Source of the DNA: Marchantia polymorpha subsp. ruderalis
Lineage: Eukaryota; Streptophyta; Marchantiopsida; Marchantiales; Marchantiaceae
Length of the DNA stretch: 64,000 bases
Direction: 5' to 3'
NCBI GenBank assembly: GCA_037833965.1
Contig: AP031351.1
Span: 25,866,501-25,930,500 of the forward strand
Of this stretch, positions 12,497-22,799 are shown piece by piece. Positions within the stretch are counted from its first letter, which is position 1. Every line of letters starts with the position of its first letter. The position numbers and the translations under genes were made by a program. The notes beneath the pieces are model-generated. The model made no database searches. It was not told the origin of the DNA and worked only from the letters and a program-made list of their open reading frames with translations.

Positions 12497-13952
12497 GTGC
12501 ATACTATGAACTCGGTCTCCGGCGAGAGAACATATGTTTTGCAGTGAACACAAGGTTGTCACTTTTCTTCTTCACATGGTTGCCGTTGTGAGCTGTGTTT
12601 TCTGGTCAAGAAGACATGTTCTGTGGTCTGAACAGACAAAAAAGGAGTCTCCCAATTTTTGGAGGTATCTGGCCTTGTAACATACAGTTGAGCTGCTATA
12701 ATCCTTATTTTTATCCACCTCATTCTGTTTGGATTTAGTCATTCCTGTGGATCCACTATCTGAGGAATTCTCTTAGTGTAGGTACTCTGGTCTTCCCGGG
12801 ATGTGGATTGCCACCCGATTTGTTACGGATGCACCGATAGAAGTACACGAGTATCATATCTCGGTGGAGGTATTGATATTGCCGAACTTGCACGTGCTGG
12901 TAACCGTCAACATTGTAAAGAGCATTTGGGCATCTGGTGAGCTACTAGAGCGGTGTTGTTGTCTCACGTCGTAGCTCAAGCTAGGAATGTACAGTACTCC
13001 ACGCGCATTATGTCAACCATGTAGCAGTAGTGTTTGAGCGGGCCGTTGAAAATTATGTCGCGAATCACGCCACTGAAAGGGGTGGACATTCAGTTACGGG
13101 ACGATCTTTCCGATTAATTTGGAATTCAAAAAAAATATTAGCCGATATTTACAGACATTCACCAATTTCCAAGTAAGTGTCTATGCTGTAGGCATCCTCA
13201 TCTTTGCCTGTACTGTATGCCTAATGCTGGAAAGATTCACAAGGAGTGAGTTCATTTCTGTAGATTCTGACGAATTTTTTTCCGAGCGCCTATTTCGCTA
13301 CACTCAACCGCGCCCATGATAGGGATGAACTACTATTCTACAAAGTATGCCAGATTCTTCGGACGAAAGTGTCCGGCTCCGTGTGGAAACAGATTCCTTA
13401 GCAAATTAGTTATTGAAAAAAAGCTCGAGTAACGTGACGACACGAGTGTCCGAACACAAAACTATAGAAACCCACACGGTAGACTTGCGATTAATTTTCT
13501 CGCGATATAGCCTTGCAAGTGAGATTTATATTCGCTGATGTGCACACATTGTGCATTTGGGGAGGTTGTCAGAGCCCCGAAACACCTTTCATCATTCACA
13601 TCGAAGTTATCGGTTCTCTTTCGATTGCTTGTGGTGTAACAAAGGAAAAATGTAAGTGGTACAGACTACCTTACATCAGAAATATGCACGTAGAGAATGT
13701 TGCTGAATAGCTCCGACTGACTTTCTTTAACACGACTGGTTCACTAGCAAAATCAGCAAAGATGTCGGATACTCAAGTTCTTAGATGGATAAGTTTTTTT
13801 GTTCATTCGTCATAATAAGTATCGTTATTATGCGTGTTGTGTCTATCATGAATGAGTATTTATGCTTTTTTATCACTTGAATTGTAAATTCTCAACTTGG
13901 GATAGGGCCACATTCCGCGAATGCAATACGTGGGTAACATATATTACGAGTC
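12497..13952. other. 3' flank of the cellulase gene and intergenic DNA
   Basis: There is no recognisable gene. The first few hundred bases are probably 3' UTR. The small open frames (for example near 13,119-13,319 and 13,513-13,710) have no family features. The DNA becomes A+T-rich towards 13,950. Confidence 0.5.
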
Positions 13953-14743
13953 AAGTCGTTTGCATGATACACAATCGATCGGGACTTTCAAATTTATGAC
14001 CTTGGGGCATGTTTAGGGATTAGAGCACACTTGCATGAACCATTCATCTTTGTATATTTTTCAAAAATGTAGATGTAGTGTATTATATTCATCTTTTGTA
14101 TACTTTTGCATGCTCCTTATGCAATTCACATCCACATTTGTTTGATGTTTTTTTAGTACATTTTATGTATTTCTAAGAGATTGCTGTCAGGATTTGATAT
14201 TTAAATGTGCATCACGAAATTGTTCATATGACTATTATTGTTTTTCCAATTAGATGTTAGCTCCTAGTATGCTTTTCTTCGAATAGCATGACATTCAGTA
14301 TAGAGTGTTAGGGTTACAATGGTGACTTGTTTCTCGCATTTTGATACTTCATCGTTTTCTCTTCCAACATCATCTTTGATCACATAAGTTGAGAATCGAC
14401 ACATCATAAAATTGAACAGTAGTATCATTGATATAATCTTACATATTGATCTAAATTAGTATTGTGTGGTAGAACCTTTCGTGATGCACATTTAAATATC
14501 AAATCCTGACAGCAATCTCTTAGAAATACATAAAATGTACTAAAAAAACATCAAACAAATGTGGATGGGAATTGCATAAGGAGCATGCAAAAGTATACAA
14601 AAGATGAATATAATACACTACATCTACATTTTTGAAAAATATACAAAGATGAATGGTTCATGCAAGTGTGCTCTAATCCCTAAACATGCCCCAAGGTCAT
14701 AAATTTGAAAGTCCCGATCGATTGTCTATCATGCAAACGACTT
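13953..14743. repeat. Long inverted repeat (two 267-bp arms, 257-bp spacer)
   Basis: The left arm 13953-14219 (from AAGTCGTTTGCATGATA to GTGCATCACGAAA) is the near-perfect reverse complement of the right arm 14477-14743. I see only a few substitutions and small indels. Transcribed, it would fold into a hairpin about 267 bp long. I found no ORF in it. The right arm ends where the 3' LTR of the decayed copia element seems to begin. It could be a foldback transposon, a non-autonomous element with long terminal inverted repeats, or an inverted duplication. Confidence 0.9.
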
Positions 14744-14747
14744 ATCT

Positions 14748-14971
14748 CACAAACAAGCAAAAGTAAACAAGTTAAGATACCGATGTAACATGCTTCATCC
14801 TTTTGAGGTCTACTTCCACGGCCAAGTAAACTCTATGTATGTATTGATGATTAGAAATTTTGTTGTCATGTGGTGAAGAAGTTCATGGTTAAGTACTAGG
14901 TTCAAATGAGGGTTTCCGGCTAAACTTAGCTAGATCGAGTTTAATCCAAAACACACGAGTTAACCTCAACA
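14748..14971 (-). repeat. 3' LTR of the degenerate copia element
   Basis: On the minus strand it begins TGTTGAGGTTAACTCGTGTG at 14,971 and aligns in patches with the copy at 21,708-21,948. The low-coordinate end is inferred from loss of similarity next to the inverted-repeat arm. Confidence 0.65.
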
Positions 14972-15479
14972 ATCTTCCCTTTAATTCATGTTGAGTGATC
15001 ACTATGTATCCTATACTAATACTCCGCAAAAAGTTATAGAATGAAACCTAACACAAGACTTCTCTTGTTAACGAAAGTTAACTTAAACTAAGTTGTAGCC
15101 ATAGCAGAATAGATAATAATATAAAGAGGTACCTTGAAAAAACTGCTAGCATAAAGGATAGAGTAACCTCCGTAATCTGTGTAATTATTCTGTGATAAAT
15201 TGTAGAAAAAAAATCTAACTAGAATTAATTAGAACTATATCGTAGTCATAACATGATCGAGATATTATATAAAGAGTTAACTGAAGTAACTATGCTAGTA
15301 AACTCTACCTATGTTCCCCATGCATAATTTGTATAGTAGCACAATGGATCCTGAAACTCTCCAGAGGAATAATTTTGATCAACGCATCATTTGGATTGAG
15401 TTTATCTTCTATCTTGACTAGCTCAATTGTTTAATTAGACAATGCTTGTTTGATAATATAAAACCTAATATGTATGTGC

Positions 15480-16790
15480 TTCATTATGCTGTCCATAATC
15501 TGCTTTGCAATTTAACGTAGAGTACTCTAGCTATCATAATGAACATTGATCAGGCCTTGTGTCAATCCCATCTTCATGATCAATTTATCCAATCCAATAG
15601 CTTTTTTGTCGCTTCTGGTGCCGCTACATACTTAGCTTCCGTGGTAGACTAGCCATTTACTACTACAAGGTAGATCTCCAACTAATGTTTTCACCACCAA
15701 GTGTAAACACATACACACATGTAGATTATCTCTTATCTAAGTGTATTTGTAATCAACATCAATATAGCTCAACAAGGATTTGACATTGTCTAACAAACTA
15801 TCAAACAGTAATTCATAATTCATAGAACTCTTCAAATATCTCAGAACCCATTTCACTGTTCCAAATGAATTTTTCTTGGATTCGACATGTACTTGCTCAT
15901 TTTGTTTATTGCTAGAGCAATACCAGGCCTAAAACATCATCAAATACAGGAGGCTAACAACAGCTTGTTCATAGGAAACACAAGATATCATTTCTTTCTC
16001 AACAATATTGCTAGGAGATTGAGCTGCAAAAAGTTTGAAATATGCTACAAAAGGAGTCTACACTCTTGTAAAATTGACCATATTGAACTTGTCAAGTATA
16101 TAAAAAATATATTTGCCTTCACTCAATCATATTATTTCTTCTCAAAATTCATATGAATACCTATGTCTAATGTTTATTTTTACTCATATATATTCTTCAT
16201 CTTAAATGCATATTTCAATTCACTCTTGCATTCAACAATGTCAATTGGTTCTTTGCCAAAATGAACATGTCATCAACACAGAGTACAATAATGAGATTGA
16301 AAATCTAATCATTCAACTTTTTCATGTAGATATAGAAATCATGCATACTCCATAAAAAAATCTTGTGCCTTCATGAACTCATCAAATTGCATGCTCTATT
16401 ACTTATGAGCTTGCTTCAGTCCATGCATTGATTTCTTCAGCAATTTCCAAACCAACCTCTTTTGGCCTTTGACCTCATACCCAAGCGGTTGTCTCATTAA
16501 GATCTTCTCTAAATACTCATAGATAAAATTTGTATATCCACTTAGAGTCAATCAGTGATGGATTTTTAGAAAGCTCAACCAGCTGTCAAGTCTTATTGTC
16601 AATCATCTACTACATCTTCCGCTCCATAACAACATTGCATTCAAGCTTATTGATAAAAGCTTGAGCTTTCTTGTACAAAGAAGATTCACCTTTTCCCAAA
16701 ATCAATGCAATATCATTCCATACTCTTTGTCAAAATCACAATGTATGAATTTGACCATACATTAAATCTTTGAAGATGCAATTTGATGAT
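15480..16790 (-). pseudogene. copia reverse transcriptase-RNase H remnant
   Basis: Reading the minus strand with frame changes I see MRQPLGYEVKGQKRLVWKL, KKSMHGLKQAHK (the copia SLYGLKQAPR block, 16,405-16,442), IVLCVDDMFILAKNQ (the YVDD catalytic block with Cys in place of Tyr, about 16,250-16,290) and STTEAKYVAAPEATKKA (RNase H, about 15,607-15,655). Stops and shifts between these blocks rule out an active enzyme. The 5' part of RT is missing or unrecognisable. Confidence 0.85.
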
Positions 16791-16996
16791 ATCCTAGTAG
16801 ACCTTTCCGGTTTATGTCTATAGTATGGTGTTATTACAAGAGTCTCATGAACAATAACTACTACTCTAGTTTTTATTCCTTAGGAACTTGCTCCACATGT
16901 ACCAATGCTACTTCTTGTGATAGATAATGAGTCGCATAATGATCAAACTTCCTCAAAATAACATCAATAAGTGGAGATTTTACCTTGTCAATACTA

Positions 16997-17765
16997 TGCA
17001 ATCTATTTTTTGTACGTGTGAAGTAAAATTAGAAATAGCCAAGGAGTTGATCATGGTTTGCTTAAGTATAACTAATTTTATTTAGTTATAACTAACTTTA
17101 TCTAGTTATGACTATTTTTAGCTATGATATTTATATTTGGAAAATTAATTAAAAGAATTTAGAAGGTTTGAGTCAACACAACTATTTTTGTTTCTATCAA
17201 AGTCTAAATTCTAAGGAAGTTAGACTTTGTCTACATGATTAATTTTGATTTTTCTGACTAAATAATGAAAACTTCATTAATTAGACTAAGTCTAAAGTTG
17301 ATTTAGTGACAAGTGGAGGTTCTAGAAGTTTGAAATTCTTGAATATCATGTCGTCATCTCAATCTAGGGATTAAAATTTTTTTAGAGAATCTACGTAGAT
17401 CAATGACATGTTGCCACGTATTGGAAACTAGTCATACCTACTATGATTTATCTTAATAAAAGTAAATTAGGAGTTAAGTACCATGAATTACTATGATAAT
17501 TTATTAAATATGATACATAGAGAGGTAGAAAAGAGACTCTCAAGCAAGTATTGAGAATTCAATATATGAGTACTTGTTTCATTAATATGAGTTTGAGTTT
17601 CACTATCCTTTTGAATATGTTTGCAATTGAATGATGAGTGGAGAGTTTATGTGAGAATGAATTTGAAACACAGTCACATTCAAGAATCCTAGTTTTTAAA
17701 TAAATGATGAGCTACCTAAAAGTCATCTGTTATGAACCTAGTGAGAGTTAGTTTAGAGATCACAA
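16997..17765 (+). repeat. Direct repeat copy 1 (about 770 bp, LTR-like)
   Basis: This stretch aligns along its length with 19,681-20,450. Shared blocks include GTGTGAAGTAAAATTAGAA-type starts, TTGATCATGGTT, CTAGTTATGACTA, AATGAAAACTTCATT, GACATGTTG and GCCACGTATTGG-like strings, GTTTGCAATT and AGAGATCACA. It begins TG and ends CA, like an LTR, and is A+T-rich without coding capacity. It could be an LTR pair with the copy at 19,681, or one of two solo insertions. Confidence 0.8.
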
Positions 17766-17872
17766 AATCTTTCTATCAACCTTCTTCAAGTCATTGTAGA
17801 TAGTTGAAGAATTCTACCGCGCTTGACAACTCTAAGATGAACAACAATCGAATTAAAGATGTTTCCAACGTC

Positions 17873-18121
17873 ATGAACAATGTCATCACGTTAAATTTGG
17901 TAGATTTGAATTTCAACAACCTTAGTGATTTGTTATGGGAAGATATCAAATGAATATCAAAATTAGAATTCTTGAATCTTTATCACAATCAGCTGGAAGG
18001 ACGTATTCCATCCTCGCTATTTGAATTGCGTAGTGGTCATCTTTATTGCACAAGATGGAACTGTAAGCAATTTGATCTCGATCTCTCCACAAATTTCTTC
18101 AAAATTTTTGTTCCAAAGTGA
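17873..18121 (+). pseudogene. Leucine-rich-repeat protein fragment
   Basis: Read with one in-frame stop, the plus strand encodes VITLNLVDLNFNNLSDLLW, then LEFLNLYHNQLEGRIPSSL, the plant extracellular LRR pattern of receptor-like proteins. Nothing else of such a gene (signal peptide, membrane segment, kinase) is present. It lies between the two ~770-bp direct repeats, which suggests a captured host fragment. Confidence 0.7.
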
Positions 18122-18299
18122 TTATGCTTAAATGACAGGAAATTTTATAAATCAGTGTCAATGGTTCTTGGATGAAAAAGAATGCAAACAACTGAAGTAC
18201 TCTGTCAAGCAAATTTCATTGATGTTGTCTTCATCACTGTATCAATATACGAGCACACACAGACCAAATGTTTCATATAAAAATTCCATCAACTGATTG

Positions 18300-18405
18300 G
18301 TGCTCAATTTGACATAAGAGAGAATTGAAGTATTACATAGAATTGTGAATATGGTGTCATTGAACTTATTGAAAGACAAATCAAGTACTTAGAGCTGACT
18401 ATTGA
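18300..18405 (-). pseudogene. Second LRR fragment, opposite strand
   Basis: The minus strand reads VLDLSFNKFNDTIFTIL, again a plant LRR unit, after an in-frame stop. It lies about 200 bp from the plus-strand LRR fragment, so two pieces of one LRR gene family appear in inverted orientation. Confidence 0.55.
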
Positions 18406-18689
18406 CAAAATCATGAGATGAAATAACTTCTTACAAGTTGTGGTATAGACTGACGGTTTGATGGTCGACACAATACAATCAAACAAATTGTCACATTGTC
18501 AAACATCTGCTCTTAAACCAATTTATTAGTCTGACACACGCAAGTTTGCCACAATTAGTTGTCAATTACACAGATAGTAAATTCAATGACACAAAGATAA
18601 TGTGATTCACTCAAGTGTAGGGCTACGTTCACGGCTGAAACATGAGAGTAAACATATTGCAATGGTAAAAAGCTCAGTGTAGTCTAAAG

Positions 18690-19350
18690 TCATTGGGATC
18701 AAATACCCCCGTCTTCGCGACTGAGCAACCTTTTGTAGCTAAATATAGCTAGGATCAAGGTTACTTCTTAATTTGAGTTAGCTTCAACAAGTATAAACCG
18801 TGGTGAGATGACGAGTAATCCTTCCTCTTTGCAATAACTCTAAAATTTCCTAAAAGTGTACTCCTTAGCATTATCTGTGCGCAGATATCTCATATTGTGT
18901 TTAGTTTGAGTCTCAACTTGGATCCGCCAACTTTTGAAAGTTAGAAACACCTTAGACTTGTGGATACAAAATTACATCCACACATATATAAATTAATCAT
19001 TTGTAAATGATATTTATTATGTTTTTTCAAAGAGTGAGTCAACATGAGATTTACTTCACATGTCACTATGTGTATACTCAAGTATCTTCTTAGAACTATG
19101 TCTTCCAACTTCAAAACAATTATGTGTTGTTTGCCCATGAAATCATATTTGCCAAGTTAACTTTACCCAAACACGGTAACACTTCCTTTTCATCAATAAG
19201 TAAGATGTATCTATCAATCATATGGCCTAGTCTGGAATGTAATACATGAGATATAATAAAATGAACTTTCTCATAGATATAACTGCACTCTAACAAATAT
19301 CTATCATTTTTCTTGTACTCAAAGTAAAATTCTATCAAATGATCTAACAT
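18690..19350 (-). pseudogene. copia gag-pre-integrase and integrase core remnant
   Basis: Minus-strand reading gives HSRLGHMIDRYILLIDEKEV and LPCLGKVNL (the GAG-pre-integrase His region), GKQHIIVLKLED, and further on VETQTKHNMRYLRTDNAKEY followed by YCKEEGLL, which is the integrase core around its second Asp. The third catalytic region is not recognisable and the frame shifts several times. Confidence 0.85.
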
Positions 19351-19680
19351 CTAACACGTCTTTCCAAGAGCTCAACTCTATGTCTTGGAAGTTTAACATC
19401 CCAAGTGAGATCAAGTTTTTTTTTTCATGTTAGATATAAATCTAACGTGAGTAAGTGCAGGTTTGATCCTATCAAACATGCAAATTTCACGGATCAAATA
19501 TACTCAATCCTACAGGGATGATCATTTTCCATAAGAACTGAGCCGTTTGATTCTTAGAAAGTACAAAAAAAACTCTCTAATGTAACAAACGGTTTAGAAC
19601 AAGCACTTTCCAAAATCCATACATCAACAACAATCTTTGCTGTACTGCAAAGTACACATCTTTGTTATCATAGGTCTAAC

Positions 19681-20450
19681 TGTAGGATAGATTTTATTAT
19701 GTGTGAAATAGAATTAGAAGAAGCAAAGGAATTGATCATGGTTAGCTTAGGTATAACTAAGTCTAACTTGTTATGACTAAGTTCATCTAGTGATGACTAA
19801 ATTTAGCTATAATATCTATACTTGGCAAAATAATAAAGGTAGTTCTAGAAGATTTGAGTGAGCACAACTATTTTGTTTTCTATCAAATATAGATAACAAG
19901 GAAGTAATACTTTGACTACATCATTAGTTTTGATTGGTTTGAAAAAGTAATGAAAACTTCATTGGTTGAACTAAATCTAAAATTAACTTAGTGACAAGTG
20001 AAGATTCTAGAAGTTTGAAGGTTTTAAATGACATATCGCCACCTCAATTCAGGAATGAGTAAACTTCTAAATAATTTAGGAGACCATTGACATGTTGTCA
20101 CGTATTGAGAACTAGTCAAACCTATCATGTTGTATATTTGTAAAAGTAAGTTAGATTAAAAAAAATATTTGTTAGTATGATAATTTCTCAAGTAGTATGT
20201 ATATAGAGATAGAAAATAGTATTTCAAGCAAGTTTTGAGAGTTCATTGAGGACTTATTTCATCAAATGTGAGTTCATTATCTTTTGAGTATCAATGAATG
20301 TTTGCAATTATGTGATGAGTGAAGAGTTTGTGTGAGACGGTGTCTCATACACGGGCATGTTGGAAAAAATTTTACCTTCTAGAATCATGATGAGCTACCA
20401 AAACACCATTTCAGGTGAATTTGAGTGACAGTTAGCCTAAAGATCACAAT
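19681..20450 (+). repeat. Direct repeat copy 2 (about 770 bp, LTR-like)
   Basis: Partner of 16,997-17,765 in the same orientation. It starts TGTAGGATAGATTTTATTAT and ends near AAGATCACA. It sits between the copia gag and integrase remnants and so splits that element. Confidence 0.8.
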
Positions 20451-20919
20451 TCGCGAACATTTTGTCCTCCTTAGGGTTGAAGTGCTCCGTAACGTTGACC
20501 ATTGGAGGAGGTTCTGCACCTTTGATCTTCATTCAATCCTTCTTGATGCAACCAATCTTGCCACATCTTCAATATGTCATCGTCTTACTCTCAGGGAACT
20601 TATTTCTCAATTTGGAGTATATTTTTCTCAGGGGTCGTACTCTTGGATCTGAATTTTGTTTTCTTAGATTCCACACTCCATCAATCGTTAGCATCCCTTG
20701 AACATAATTGACCTCCGATCACAATTAGTATCGTCTTGGAAGTGGATGTACAATATTACGACATCATCTCCTATTTCACCTTGTCTGTCACATAAGCACT
20801 TACAATCTTGTTGTAAATGATAATTTTTATATCACAATGAAGAAGTATCTTTGATAGTGTTTGATAGGTTGATGCCAATGAGCTGAAAAGATGTAAAGCA
20901 TACTTCTCTCTCTCATACT

Positions 20920-21201
20920 TCAAAAATCTATTAGCAGATCATCGTGAATGTGTTCTTGGATTTTAGATCCAGGCTTTAGCTTGAACATTAGCAGCTTCAT
21001 GTATGTGTACAATATGTTTGACACGTCCTTATGATGGAACCGTTGTTGAAGGGCGTTAAAAAGTTGTGTGACATCAATATACTCTTTGATACGCTTCATA
21101 ACCAAAAGATCTAGATGCTCCATCATCATGTGCATGGTCTGCTCCTGTGAATTCCTCCAATCAATATCGCTAATGTTAAGAGACATTTTCCTCAACAACA
21201 T
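20920..21201 (-). pseudogene. copia gag remnant
   Basis: This 93-codon open stretch encodes a helical protein with VTQLFNALQQRFHHKDVSN and LMFKLKPGSKIQEHIHDDL, matching the LYxxKMxEGxSIQEHI region of copia Gag (UBN2-type). Its upstream and downstream parts are lost or frameshifted. Confidence 0.75.
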
Positions 21202-21404
21202 GACAAGTGGCCAAGTGACAAAGTGTCAAACGAGTGTCCTACATCTTTGTGGCTTGTATGCGCCAAGTATCTAACGAAGTCTGTTGGGGTATGTAGAATG
21301 ACATGTCGCCAATGAGTATGGCATGGCGCCGTGAGTGAAATTGACACGTTGGTGTTGAAAAACGACACGTGTTGCCGTGGGGTCAAAGAGTATAGCATGC
21401 GCAC

Positions 21405-21490
21405 TTGATTGCGTGTTCAATCCGCTTGATTGCGCGCTTGATTGCGTGTTCAATTCGCTTGAATTGTGCACTTGATTGCGTGCTCAGATC
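21405..21490. repeat. Short imperfect tandem repeats (ATTGCGTGTTCAATCCGCTTG-like)
   Basis: Units of about 15-25 bp built from TTGATTGCG, GTGTTCAAT and CGCTTGA recur four to five times within about 85 bp, next to the copia gag remnant. They have no coding sense. Confidence 0.6.
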
Positions 21491-21707
21491 ATGTTAGCGC
21501 AAATCGATCAAAAAAGATAAATCAAATCGTTCAAAATTTGATTAAATATGGTCATTTGTAGTATCATCATTTTTGACTTATTTGCATGCTTGCAATGTTG
21601 TTTTTGTCTTAGTCGACATTTTCATCTTAGATCTTTCAATGTATGGATGTCACATATCTTGCTTGTCAATCGAGGTGACTAATGGTATCATAGGCTGAAA
21701 TCAAAGA

Positions 21708-21948
21708 GTATTGATTCAACATGACAATAAACAAGTTAACACAACAAGTTCACACGAAGTACACAAAGATTTAATGTGGCTCATCATAAAGGACTACGTC
21801 CACATCTAGGAAATATAGCGCGTATTTCTACATGACAAAAAGAAGAAAATACATTGAAACTTTGAGGTTAAGTACCTCAAATCAAGTGGTGGCTAGATAA
21901 ATTTAGCTAACCCGAGCTTAACCCAAAACACACGAGTTAACCTCAACA
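21708..21948 (-). repeat. 5' LTR of the degenerate copia element
   Basis: On the minus strand it starts TGTTGAGGTTAACTCGTGTG at 21,948 and contains GTGGACGTAGTCC and CCACATTAAATCTTTGTG, blocks typical of the 3' half of plant copia LTRs. The inner end is approximate. Confidence 0.65.
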
Positions 21949-22257
21949 TTATTTTTTATTATAATGTTTTTCCATTTGTCATCTAATAAATTAATATAAT
22001 ATTTTTTTCAACAAATTGAAAAATATTTTTCTTTGTTTATGTAATTATTTTGTTGAAATGATATATCAAACTAAGAATGATGATTGATACTCTCACCAGA
22101 ATCACAATTTTTCATTCACTTTTTGTTTTAAAATTGAACTTGCAATATAAACATAAAAATTTTAATGGATAAGAAAAATTTCTTTTATAAAAGTAATGAT
22201 TTGACTAAACGTTAAGTACAAATCATGTTTTTGTGAGAATTTGAGTTATTTACTTGA

Positions 22258-22322
22258 TGGTACCATATCAGAACGTAAATTGCTTGATGGGATACATCAA
22301 GTTTTGTTTTATCCATTAGAAT
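22258..22322 (+). repeat. Dispersed boundary motif, copy 1
   Basis: AACGTAAATTGCTTGATGGG, then ATACATCAAGTTTTGTTTTA and TCC. The core CTTGATG-GGATA-CATCAAG is itself a small palindrome. Related copies lie at 34,539-34,581 (inverted), 48,127-48,168 (same strand) and 48,767-48,810 (inverted). This copy sits at the edge of the A+T-rich DNA left of the gypsy insertion. Confidence 0.75.
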
Positions 22323-22490
22323 TTCACTAACGAGTACACGTCACACCTGTTCTAGCATGAACAGACGGACGGTGTAGTGACTCTGTCACGAGAGTCAAGC
22401 GTCGAAGTAGGGAGGAGGAAATGTTGAGCGTGGCATGACTTGCAATTGATCTGTATTGTTACTATGGCTACCGCACATGGTCTACGGTAC

Positions 22491-22494
22491 ACCG
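22491..22494. repeat. Putative 4-bp target-site duplication (left)
   Basis: ACCG directly precedes the first element base (TGTCATG at 22,495) and recurs directly after the last element base (GACA ending at 33,924). Four bases can match by chance, but they sit exactly at TG...CA borders. Confidence 0.6.
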
Positions 22495-22788
22495 TGTCAT
22501 GTAGTTACGAGTCGGCTCACGAAAGTTTACACACTTACTATATTTAGCCGTGAAGTTAGGGTTCGGGTCTCGAGGGGTATACAGTCGGGGACGGCTCGAA
22601 GAACGTTAGTTCTGCGAGTTGAGCCTGGAAGCGTTGGGAGCGTAGAGTGACTTTCCCCTTTGCGTCGACCTGGATTCTCCGAGTGTGGAGTGGGTTGGGC
22701 TTGACTCATGTTTGTGACGGTGACGGTTTGTTGCCAGTAGGGTAATTGACCGACGGGAATTCCAGTGGGGAATCTCCCGTTTATTTCA
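22495..22788 (+). repeat. 5' LTR of the gypsy element (block B only, 294 bp)
   Basis: It begins TGTCATGTAG and ends CCCGTTTATTTCA. It matches 33,513-33,806 at 291 of 294 positions. Differences include the TATA box (TATACA here, TATAAA in the other copy) and the primer-complementary segment (AGTTCTGCGAG here, AGTTCTTCGAG there). The 116-bp block A that precedes B in the 3' LTR is absent upstream of this copy. Confidence 0.92.
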
Positions 22789-22799
22789 CTCGAAGAACT
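22789..22799 (+). other. Putative self-primer binding site
   Basis: CTCGAAGAACT follows directly after the LTR end TTTCA. It is the exact reverse complement of AGTTCTTCGAG at 33,626-33,636 in the LTR, whose first base lies 30 nt after the first T of TATAAA, where transcription is expected to start. No tRNA-type PBS starting TGG is present here. This is the Tf1-type arrangement, in which the first 11 nt of the RNA prime reverse transcription. Confidence 0.7.

Larger units (their letters stand above)
14748..21948 (-). mobile_element. Degenerate Ty1/copia LTR retrotransposon, interrupted
   Basis: On the minus strand the domain order is gag (about 21.2-20.9 kb), gag-pre-integrase and integrase core (about 19.35-18.7 kb), and reverse transcriptase-RNase H (about 16.8-15.5 kb), which is the Ty1/copia order. 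Diverged LTRs flank it. Both start TGTTGAGGTTAACTCGTGTG on the minus strand, at 21,948 and 14,971, and share a GTGGACGTAG-like block and TTAACTTGTTTA near their inner or outer ends (about 240 and 224 bp). Many stops and frameshifts show it is long dead. It is split by two ~770-bp direct repeats and LRR-gene debris. LTR ends are approximate and I found no clear target-site duplication. Confidence 0.8.

Noticed and set aside
21690-21705. TGGTATCATAGGC, resembling the tRNA-iMet primer-binding site of copia elements
   Set aside because: It lies on the plus strand while the copia domains are on the minus strand, and it matches only part of TGGTATCAGAGC. Probably chance or scrambled debris.
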